A DNA stretch of 5,261 nucleotides from Bacteroidota bacterium (GTDB lineage: Bacteria; Bacteroidota; Bacteroidia; Flavobacteriales_F; PHOS-HE28). The notes below the pieces were generated by a model, which ran no database searches, was not told the DNA's origin, and was given only the letters and a program-made list of their open reading frames with translations. Location of the stretch: the NCBI GenBank assembly GCA_023412755.1, contig JAEZCB010000051.1, forward strand, positions 1 through 5,261, read 5' to 3'. The position numbers and the translations under genes are program-made. Positions 1 through 5,261 of the stretch are shown here, piece by piece (the stretch's first letter is position 1; the number at the start of each line of letters is the position of its first letter).

Positions 1-435
1 GTGATACGCTATCGCCGCGGGCCGCAGAACATCAGCCATGGCAAGGACCTCGCGGCACTGCGCAAAGGCAGGGTGGAGATCGTGTTGCGTGAGTTCGGAT
101 TGGAGCCCACCGAACGTGAGGTGGAGATGCACCTGCTCGCCAAAAGGAGTTTCCTGCGTCCACCGGACAGGCGCACCATTCAGGACTACCGCACATGGCT
201 GGATAAATTGAAGGCACACAACAACAGCGCGGGTCTCTTCCCGCGGAAGCAACTTGTGGAACGCATAGAGCAGGCCTGGGATGAATTGTACCATCAACTG
301 CCACCATTCGGTTCAGCCCCGGCCCTGGAACACATGCGGATCAGTGGATCGTACCCGCTGGGTCGCATGATGTACCTGCTGAAATGCCGGTTGAATGCGC
401 TACGGCAGGGAGGCCAACGCAACATGGCCGCTTGA
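1..435 (+). CDS. Glycosyltransferase family 2 protein, C-terminal part (5' end outside window)
   Basis: The reading frame is open from the first base and stops with TGA at 433-435. The GTG at base 1 is in frame but is probably an internal valine, so this is the last ~144 residues of a longer protein. Seen: a YR-x4-NISHG stretch at residues 4-14, then a charged helical tail with PTEREVEMHLL (36-46), YRTWLDKL (63-70) and LFPRKQLVERIEQAWDELYHQ (79-99). Known: many family-2 (GT-A fold) glycosyltransferases of Bacteroidota surface-glycan loci end with a YRxHxxNIS motif after the catalytic domain. This is followed by a helical tail with PTEEE, EWLxxL and FP/YPxKxF elements, and the match is to that pattern as I remember it. 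The catalytic DXD region would lie upstream and cannot be seen, so donor and acceptor are unknown. The next gene starts 3 bases after the stop, so the two are probably co-transcribed. The family call is an inference from the tail only. Confidence 0.62.
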   Translation: MIRYRRGPQNISHGKDLAALRKGRVEIVLREFGLEPTEREVEMHLLAKRSFLRPPDRRTIQDYRTWLDKLKAHNNSAGLFPRKQLVERIEQAWDELYHQLPPFGSAPALEHMRISGSYPLGRMMYLLKCRLNALRQGGQRNMAA

Positions 436-438
436 TCG

Positions 439-1662
439 ATGGCGCAGGCTCGTGAGCTCTGGCTTTTCACCGCGCGTTTCCCTAAAGGGCAGGGCGAGTT
501 CTCACTGGAGCATGAACTGCCCCATCTCTGCCGCCACTTCAGCAAAGTGCGCATATTCCCGCTGTTCCATGCGGATGGATCGCGGGCCATTCCGCCAAAC
601 GCTGAAGTGGTGGAACTACTGCGTGATCCATTCGCGCACGCGCCATGGTCCACTTTCATACGTTCGCGAAGTTCGTGGCTGCCATCGCTGAAGGCGGCCT
701 GGCGATCCGCGCCTTCAATGGCCGTTTTCGTGAAGCGGTGGCGCGAGGTGTTGAGCAGACACCGGCAGGCCTTGGCGCGGACCCTGGTGTTCCAGCAATG
801 GCTGCGCAAGGAATATGATCCAAAGCGAGTGGTGCTGTATTCCAACTGGGCGGAGGACTGGGCCACCGTACTCGGCATGTGCAGGCTGCATGATCCGAGG
901 GTAAGCTACGTGACACGCCTTCGTGGATTCGATCTGTATGATCATCGTGCTCCGGACCAATGGCAGATGTTCCAGCGCTTCAATCTGGAACAGGCATCGC
1001 ACATCTACGTGACCTCCCAGGCAGCGCGCAGGGATGTGCTGGGAAAATTCCCAGGGATGGCGGAAAAGCTGAGCATGGCACCAACGGCCACGGTGGATCA
1101 TGGGGTCGCTCCATGGTCACCTTCGGCGGTGTTCCGCATGGTCTCCTGCTCCAATCTCTATCCGATCAAACGTGTGCATCTTATCGCCGAAGCGTTGCAG
1201 GGTACGGATGTACCGGTGCAATGGATCCATTTCGGCGATGGAGCTGAAAGGACCCGTTTGGAGAAGTTGATGGAACTGCTACCACCGAATGTGAAGGTGG
1301 AGTTGAAAGGGGCGGTGCCAAATGCCCGGGTGATCGCATATTACAAGGAGCATCCCGTGGATCTCTTCGTTCATGTGAGCAGTACCGAAGGAGGTGTGGC
1401 GGTGGCTCTGCAGGAGGCCGCCAGCTTCGGCATACCGTTGCTTGCCGCGGATGCCGGAGGTGTGGCCGAGGTGGTGAATGAAGGGACGGGCACCCTGCTG
1501 CCACACAAGGTCACCCCGAGAATGTTGCGAGAAGCGATCCTCCGGGCGGCGAAGGATCCCTGGGATCCACAGCGCCGTGCACGGGTGCGGGCCTTCTGGG
1601 ACCAGCACTTCAACGCGGATCGCGTGCATGAACGATTCGCCAAGGATCTGCTGAAGCGCTGA
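439..1662 (+). CDS. GT-B fold glycosyltransferase, family 4-like (407 aa)
   Basis: A complete gene, predicted to transfer a sugar from a nucleotide-sugar donor onto a growing lipid-linked glycan in the cytoplasm. The N-terminal acceptor domain begins LWLFTARFPKGQGEFSLEHE (residues 7-26), the usual 'FT..FP.G.GE.F.E.E' opening of this group, which supports the ATG at 439. RLRGFDLYD (160-168) matches the RxHGxDLY signature with Arg in place of His. The C-terminal donor-binding Rossmann domain starts near SCSNLYPIKR (236-245), continues through WIHFGDG (262-268), and has STEGGVAVALQEAASFGIP (315-333) followed by DAGGVAEVV (338-346). Glu317 and Glu326 correspond to the acidic pair that contacts the donor in GT4 enzymes, but eight residues lie between them instead of the usual seven. 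Length is normal for the family. No signal peptide or membrane span is evident. There is no clear ribosome-binding site: the purine run at 407-413 is about 25 bases upstream, too far. It follows the previous gene by 3 bases. The sugar specificity cannot be read from the sequence. Confidence 0.9.
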   Translation: MAQARELWLFTARFPKGQGEFSLEHELPHLCRHFSKVRIFPLFHADGSRAIPPNAEVVELLRDPFAHAPWSTFIRSRSSWLPSLKAAWRSAPSMAVFVKRWREVLSRHRQALARTLVFQQWLRKEYDPKRVVLYSNWAEDWATVLGMCRLHDPRVSYVTRLRGFDLYDHRAPDQWQMFQRFNLEQASHIYVTSQAARRDVLGKFPGMAEKLSMAPTATVDHGVAPWSPSAVFRMVSCSNLYPIKRVHLIAEALQGTDVPVQWIHFGDGAERTRLEKLMELLPPNVKVELKGAVPNARVIAYYKEHPVDLFVHVSSTEGGVAVALQEAASFGIPLLAADAGGVAEVVNEGTGTLLPHKVTPRMLREAILRAAKDPWDPQRRARVRAFWDQHFNADRVHERFAKDLLKR

Positions 1663-1682
1663 GGCCTATTCTTGCGCCAGCA

Positions 1683-1724
1683 GCGCGAAAAAGTGGAACT
1701 TCGGCACCTGCCATGTTTTCGCGC
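1683..1724. repeat. Inverted repeat / hairpin in the leader of wecB
   Basis: Arms 1683-1696 and 1711-1724 are inverted copies around a 14-base loop. The outer nine bases (gcgcgaaaa and ttttcgcgc) pair perfectly. They are followed by one A-G mismatch, one G-T wobble and three more Watson-Crick pairs. The hairpin occupies half of the 85-base gap between the GT-B gene and the epimerase gene and ends 23 bases before the epimerase ATG. No run of T follows on the + strand, so it is not a classical intrinsic terminator for the upstream gene. It could be an RNA structure that modulates readthrough, RNA stability or translation of wecB, or a DNA site for a dimeric regulator. The structure is seen; any role is inference. 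Confidence 0.6.
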
Positions 1725-1747
1725 GTACCATCTTACCGATCCCGGCC

Positions 1748-2833
1748 ATGAAGAAGATCTTCGTGATCGTGGGCGCGCGCCCGAACTTCATGAAGGTGGC
1801 GCGGTTCAAGCAGGTGGCATCCGGGCATGGTATCGAGGTTGAACTTGTGCATACAGGGCAGCACACCGATGGACGTATGACAGCGGTCTTCTTCGAGCAG
1901 TTCGGCTTGCGGCCGGATCATGTGCTGGAGATCCCTGATGTTCCACCTGTGGAAAGACTCGGCCACATGATCCAACGTCTTGGCCGGTTGATGCAGGAGC
2001 AGCGGCCGGATGCCGTGGTGGTGGTTGGCGATGTGGACAGCACACTCGCGGGAGCATTGGCCGCCAACCGCTGCGGCATCAAGCTCATACACCTGGAGGC
2101 CGGCCTGCGTAGCGGGGACATGGGCATGCCCGAGGAGGTGAACCGCATTCTCGTGGACCGCATCGCGGACCATCTGCTGATCACAGAACCGAGTGCCCGG
2201 GAGAATCTGTTGAAGGAAGGGCGAAAAGCGGAGGAGATCCACTTCTTGGGCAACACCATGATCGATGCCCTGGTGGCTTTTGAAGACCGTATCGAGGCAT
2301 CACCGATCGTAGCGGAACTGGGACTCAACAGCAAGCATGTGCTTGTGACCATGCACCGCCCTGCGACCGTTGATGTTCCCGAAAGACTCTCCACCCTCGC
2401 CGATATCCTCATCGATCTGGCGCAGCGACACCAGGTCGTTTTTCCGGTGCATCCGCGCACAAGAAAAAGGCTGGAGGCCGGAGGAGAACTGCACCGGCTG
2501 CAGCAACAAGCTTCCATCCGTCTTACGGAACCGTTGGACCATTTCGCTTTCCAGAAACTTCTGGCCACAAGCCACTGTGTGATCACCGATAGCGGGGGTG
2601 TCCAGGAAGAGACCACTTTTCGCGGTGTTCCATGCATCACCCTCCGGGACAACACGGAAAGACCGGTCACGATCACCCACGGTACCAATCGCCTGGTAAG
2701 ACTGGATACAACTGCGGTGAGGCAGGCGCTGGATGCGATCCTGGAGGAGGATCCTGGAAAGCATCATATCCCGGAACTTTGGGATGGACATGCCACGGAG
2801 CGCGTGTTCGCAGTATTGGACAAAGTGCTTTGA
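1748..2833 (+). CDS. wecB: UDP-N-acetylglucosamine 2-epimerase, non-hydrolysing
   Basis: Interconverts UDP-GlcNAc and UDP-ManNAc in the cytoplasm, supplying ManNAc-type donors for surface polysaccharide. At 361 residues it is close to the usual ~370. Family motifs appear in order: GARPNFMK (9-16, with Arg11 and Lys16), HTGQHTDGRM (35-44), VVVGDVDSTLAGALAA (91-106), HLEAGLRSGDMGMPEEVNRI (115-134), LGNTMIDAL (167-175), TMHRPATVD (201-209), FPVHPRTR (232-239), ITDSGGVQEETTFRGVPCIT (279-298), LRDNTERPVT (299-308) and LWDGHATERV (344-353). Asp95, Glu117, Glu130 and His203 align by motif with the catalytic or active-site residues known from E. coli WecB, and His235 plus the SGG of 282-284 with UDP-binding positions, so the enzyme should be active. 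The absence of a hydrolase-type extension and the bacterial context favour the non-hydrolysing form. The ATG at 1748 directly precedes the first beta strand. There is no Shine-Dalgarno sequence; a hairpin lies just upstream. A UDP-ManNAc dehydrogenase (wecC) is not in the window, so the final sugar may be ManNAc, ManNAcA or another derivative. Confidence 0.95.
   Translation: MKKIFVIVGARPNFMKVARFKQVASGHGIEVELVHTGQHTDGRMTAVFFEQFGLRPDHVLEIPDVPPVERLGHMIQRLGRLMQEQRPDAVVVVGDVDSTLAGALAANRCGIKLIHLEAGLRSGDMGMPEEVNRILVDRIADHLLITEPSARENLLKEGRKAEEIHFLGNTMIDALVAFEDRIEASPIVAELGLNSKHVLVTMHRPATVDVPERLSTLADILIDLAQRHQVVFPVHPRTRKRLEAGGELHRLQQQASIRLTEPLDHFAFQKLLATSHCVITDSGGVQEETTFRGVPCITLRDNTERPVTITHGTNRLVRLDTTAVRQALDAILEEDPGKHHIPELWDGHATERVFAVLDKVL
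2830..2833 (+). promoter_or_regulatory. Stop/start overlap TTGA coupling wecB to the fused glycosyltransferase
   Basis: The last bases of wecB read ctt-tga. The TTG at 2830-2832, in another frame, overlaps the TGA at 2831-2833 and opens directly into the conserved N-terminal strand ILYVTYND of the next protein. The frame is open further upstream to an ATG at 2632, but that extension is a shadow of the wecB coding sequence. It has a Gly/His/Pro/Cys-rich composition unlike a GT-B N-terminus, so the upstream start is rejected. No other start codon lies close to the conserved opening. The arrangement suggests translational coupling by reinitiation. The UUG start is an inference from homology and position. 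Confidence 0.65.
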
Positions 2834-4953
2834 TCCTCTACGTCACATACAACGATCAGCCATCCGGCGTGTATTGGAGCCAGGTCACCGATGTGGTGGA
2901 GCACCTGAACAGCCTCGGCAAAGAACGGGTGCGTCTCGTGGCCATTGTTTCCATACGCGACTACTTCCATTCCTCACGCGAGATCCGTGCGCGAAGTGAA
3001 GGCGCGTGGGTGGTGCCCATGATGCCCCGCGCGCATAACTGGCGGATCAACTGGATCTGGCTCGCGATCATCGCGCGCATCACGGGTGCACAGGGTGTGA
3101 TCGGCCGTGGAGTGTTCGCCACCGCAATGGCATTGCGGCTCCGGGACCGCGGGCGCGTGAAGTATGTTTGCTACGACGGCCGTGGTGCGTACGGGATGGA
3201 GTGGAAGGAGTACCGTGTCGTGGATGATGATGATCTGATCGCCCAATGCCAGCGCATTGAAGCGGAGGCCGTGAACCGCGCGGACATGCGACTGGCCGTA
3301 AGCCATGCTCTTGTGGATCATTGGCGGGATCACTACGGATACACCGGGCAGGATCATGTGGTGATCCCCTGCACCATCGGCACCGAACCACCTGCCACCG
3401 CCACACCGCACACAGAGGGCTTACGGGCTCGGCTTGGCTGGGCCACCGATGCCAGGGTGCTGGTCTATTCCGGAGGCACGGGTGGCTGGCAATCCCTCGG
3501 TTTGCTGGCGCGTGTGCTGGAGCGCGTGCTTCGTGCTGATCCCCAGGCCCGCATCCTCTTCCTCAGCGGCCCAGATGGGCACATCGATCATCTTATCCAG
3601 CGTTTCCCCGGCCGGGTGGTGCGCGAATGGCTGCCACATGAGGAAGTGCATCAAGCCCTGGCCCAATGCGATATCGGACTCCTCGTGCGCGAACGTTCGG
3701 TCACCAACGAGGTGGCCTCGCCCACCAAATTCGCGGAATACCTCCATGCCGGTCTGCCGGTATTGATCTCCGAACACATCGGTGATCTGGCCACACTTGT
3801 TCGCAAGCACAGGTTGGGGTGGATCGAGCATGCGGGGGTGGAAGCGCAAATGGAGCGCCCGTCGCCCGAAGAGAAGGTCCGGATCCAGGGTGTGGCGAAG
3901 GAACTCTTCAGCAAGAGTGCATATGATGAACAGTACGCGACCATCTTGAAGCGACTGCAAGAGGAGGGTATCCCCACGGCCACAGCGGCACCATTGATCT
4001 CCATCGTGGTGCCTTCATTCAACAAGAGCCGGTACATCACTGAAATGGTGGACTCCGTGCGGGCACAATCATATCCGAATTGGGAGTTGCTCTTCATTGA
4101 TGATGCCAGCACCGACGGCACGCAGGAGATCATGACCGGGATCGCGCGTGCAGAGTCAAGGATCAGGATGCATTTCTTACCGGTGAATCGCGGTGCGAAC
4201 CATTGCCGAAACCTCGGCATCCAACAAGCTGCAGGCAAGTATGTGATCTTCCTGGATGCCGACGATCTGCTGGGCGAACATTGCCTGCGCGATCGCTTGC
4301 GTGTGGCGGAGCAGGAGGATCTGGATCTGTGTGTGTTCACCATGGAAGTGTTCCGCGGCAGCAAAGGCGATAGCACGCACCGGTGGATACCTTCATCCAG
4401 CGATCCGCTCGCCGATTTCTTCCGTCACAAGCTGCCATGGTCGGTGATGCAGCCCATCTGGCGCCGCGCTTTCCTGCAACGTATCGGTGGTTTCGATGAG
4501 TCCTTCAAACGTCACCAGGACGTGGAGTTCCACACACGTGCATTGCTGGAGCCAGGGGTGCGCTATAGAACAGTGGTGGGGGAGCCGGATTGTTTCTACC
4601 GGATCTCCGAAGAACGCAAGGTGCTCAAACCATACGAGTTGCTGGATGGATTCACGGAGAGTTCGCTGGGCTACCACGCCAAGTTCCTCCAGAAGGCCAC
4701 GGAACTCGGCAGAAGATCCATGATCCTGGGCATCATCTACCAGACCTACATGCAGATCCTGCTCAATTTCAAGAACAGGGTGATCGGGAAGGAGGAGTTC
4801 CAGACCCTGGAGAACAAGTTGTTCGGGCCATCGGTGCGTGATGAGATGGGGCTGCGCCACCGGCTGCTCTTCCGGATCGCCCGCACCTACAACCTGCTAC
4901 CGATCCGCGTTCCGGGGATCAACATGGTGCTTTACCGGGCGATCACTGGTTGA
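2830..4953 (+). CDS. Bifunctional glycosyltransferase: GT4-like domain fused to GT2 domain (707 aa)
   Basis: One uninterrupted frame joins two complete glycosyltransferase modules. Residues 1-375 are GT-B: ILYVTYNDQPSGVYWSQV (2-19), CYDGRGAYGMEWKEY (114-128), AVSHALVDHW (156-165), the donor-domain start VYSGGTGGWQS (212-222), EWLPHEEV (266-273), and SPTKFAEYLHAGLPVL (297-312) at the donor site. A short linker (about 376-388) leads to a GT-A family-2 domain. It opens ISIVVPSFNKSRYI (390-403), then has LLFIDDASTDGT (420-431) with the nucleotide-binding aspartates 424/425, NRGANHCRNLGI (453-464), the metal-binding DXD in FLDADDL (474-480), a WRRAFLQRIGGFDESF segment (544-559) and the QDVEFHTRAL region (563-572), where Asp564 or Glu566 would be the likely catalytic base. 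Residues ~600-707 form a helical tail. Single-domain members are typically 300-400 residues each, so this is a true double-length protein. It probably adds two successive sugars to the same repeat unit in the cytoplasm. Specificities are unknown. The start is TTG overlapping the wecB stop. Confidence 0.88.
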   Translation: MILYVTYNDQPSGVYWSQVTDVVEHLNSLGKERVRLVAIVSIRDYFHSSREIRARSEGAWVVPMMPRAHNWRINWIWLAIIARITGAQGVIGRGVFATAMALRLRDRGRVKYVCYDGRGAYGMEWKEYRVVDDDDLIAQCQRIEAEAVNRADMRLAVSHALVDHWRDHYGYTGQDHVVIPCTIGTEPPATATPHTEGLRARLGWATDARVLVYSGGTGGWQSLGLLARVLERVLRADPQARILFLSGPDGHIDHLIQRFPGRVVREWLPHEEVHQALAQCDIGLLVRERSVTNEVASPTKFAEYLHAGLPVLISEHIGDLATLVRKHRLGWIEHAGVEAQMERPSPEEKVRIQGVAKELFSKSAYDEQYATILKRLQEEGIPTATAAPLISIVVPSFNKSRYITEMVDSVRAQSYPNWELLFIDDASTDGTQEIMTGIARAESRIRMHFLPVNRGANHCRNLGIQQAAGKYVIFLDADDLLGEHCLRDRLRVAEQEDLDLCVFTMEVFRGSKGDSTHRWIPSSSDPLADFFRHKLPWSVMQPIWRRAFLQRIGGFDESFKRHQDVEFHTRALLEPGVRYRTVVGEPDCFYRISEERKVLKPYELLDGFTESSLGYHAKFLQKATELGRRSMILGIIYQTYMQILLNFKNRVIGKEEFQTLENKLFGPSVRDEMGLRHRLLFRIARTYNLLPIRVPGINMVLYRAITG

Positions 4954-4964
4954 ACACCGATGTG

Positions 4965-5261
4965 CTAGCCAAGGCCTCCCAGCATGGTACGAAGCCGGTT
5001 GGCCAGATCGAATCCCAACAGCCGGTGAAGAAGAAGATAGCCTTTGCCGGTGGCCGGTGATGTGGAAGGCACGAATCCGGCCGGTATGAGCCGCCGGTGG
5101 AATTTCAACGCCGCCTTGCGATCATACGGATAGAGTGTGCGTATGCTGTCGAACAACACCTGCAGGTAGGGCCTCTCGTTCACAACGAGCTTGTTGTCCC
5201 GCACATGTTGGAGTATGGCCGCGCGCAATGCGATGAATCTTTCCCAATTCGTCTTCACATT
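4965..5261 (-). CDS. Probable glycosyltransferase family 2, C-terminal part (5' end outside window)
   Basis: On the minus strand a frame is open from the window edge and ends at TAG (4965-4967), giving the last ~98 residues. A GTG at 5256-5258 could be read as a start, but the frame continues to the edge (an Asn codon at 5259-5261), and the content looks like the tail of a longer protein. Seen: NWERFIALRAAILQHVRDN near the edge, then LFDSIRTLYPYDRKAAL, followed by HRRLIPAGFVPSTSPATGKG and LLLHRLLGFDLANRLR. Known, from memory: family-2 glycosyltransferases of Bacteroidota glycan loci often finish with a 'LYP(Y/F)DK..A...H..L(I/L)P..F.PS' segment and a short amphipathic helix containing 'LLGF..A..L'. 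The catalytic domain is not in view, so the family call is moderate. It is convergent with the fused glycosyltransferase gene, with only 11 bases (4954-4964) between the stops and no room for a separate terminator. It therefore belongs to a different, opposing transcription unit. Confidence 0.6.
   Translation of the reverse strand, partial: NVKTNWERFIALRAAILQHVRDNKLVVNERPYLQVLFDSIRTLYPYDRKAALKFHRRLIPAGFVPSTSPATGKGYLLLHRLLGFDLANRLRTMLGGLG

Noticed and set aside
1553..1569. Palindrome GGATCCC-T-GGGATCC.
   Set aside because: It is inside the GT-B coding region and is explained by the codons for Asp-Pro-Trp-Asp-Pro; there is no reason to assign a separate function.
1667..1674. TATTCTTG, one mismatch from the Bacteroidota -7 promoter element TAnnTTTG, ahead of wecB.
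   Set aside because: No TTTG/TTG element is found at the required spacing upstream (around 1644-1647), so the promoter is not supported.
1666..1747. Minus-strand reading of the intergenic gap, starting MAGIGKMVRAKTW and ending at a TAG at 1666-1668, looks superficially like a short protein N-terminus.
   Set aside because: Only 27 codons lie in the gap, and its apparent upstream part is antisense to wecB. The sequence past its stop shows no continuation of a gene, and the hairpin constrains the bases. Resemblance over a handful of residues is not enough for a gene or pseudogene.
1918..2688. Long minus-strand open frame (256 codons) opposite wecB.
   Set aside because: Serine/arginine-rich shadow of a strongly conserved + strand gene in high-GC DNA; no recognisable domain.
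2739..2759. Direct repeat of GATCCTGGA within the end of wecB.
   Set aside because: Two 9-base copies separated by a few bases inside coding sequence, consistent with the general excess of GGATC/GATCC words; no sign of a mobile or regulatory element.
2632..2829. Upstream extension of the fused glycosyltransferase frame to an ATG at 2632.
   Set aside because: It lies wholly inside the conserved 3' third of wecB in another frame, has an atypical Gly/His/Pro/Cys-rich composition, and no GT-B enzyme N-terminus resembles it. The conserved opening begins at the TTG at 2830.
3219..3234. Short GAT tandem run (gatgatgatgat).
   Set aside because: It encodes four consecutive aspartates in the conserved VVDDDDLI segment of the GT4-like domain; it is too short to be a meaningful microsatellite.

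Overview
The window is a compact stretch of a cell-surface polysaccharide (O-antigen, capsule or exopolysaccharide) biosynthesis locus. It is almost entirely coding. Every gene I can recognise is a glycosyltransferase, except one nucleotide-sugar enzyme. GC is high (roughly 58-60% from a few hand-counted lines). The proteins resemble, from memory, those of Bacteroidota surface-glycan clusters, and none of the starts has a convincing Shine-Dalgarno sequence, which also fits that phylum. A high-GC member of the Bacteroidota (for example a Flavobacteriales-type environmental lineage) is my best guess. This is inference; no marker gene is present.

Layout, left to right. Positions 1-435 (+) hold the 3' end of a gene whose product looks like the C-terminal tail of a family-2 (GT-A) glycosyltransferase. 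After a 3-base gap, 439-1662 (+) encodes a complete 407-residue GT-B (family-4-like) glycosyltransferase. An 85-base intergenic region follows and contains a 14-base-arm inverted repeat at 1683-1724. Then 1748-2833 (+) encodes a non-hydrolysing UDP-N-acetylglucosamine 2-epimerase (WecB/MnaA family, 361 residues). A large gene overlaps its stop codon by 4 bases: 2830-4953 (+), 707 residues, in which a GT4-type domain is fused to a GT2-type domain. After an 11-base convergent gap, 4965-5261 (-) carries the 3' end of an opposing gene that looks like the C-terminus of another family-2 glycosyltransferase.

How they would work together: the epimerase makes UDP-ManNAc, and the glycosyltransferases add sugars one after another to a lipid-linked repeat unit at the cytoplasmic face of the membrane. 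One of them may use ManNAc or a sugar derived from it. The four + strand genes are probably one transcription unit, possibly modulated at the hairpin ahead of wecB. The facing gene at the right edge marks the end of this unit, although the same biosynthetic theme continues on the other strand.

I found no tRNA, rRNA, CRISPR array, insertion sequence, toxin-antitoxin or phage gene. The most interesting items are the GT4::GT2 fusion, the hairpin ahead of wecB, the UUG start overlapping the wecB stop, and a marked excess of GATC. None of these amounts to a clearly new biological system.
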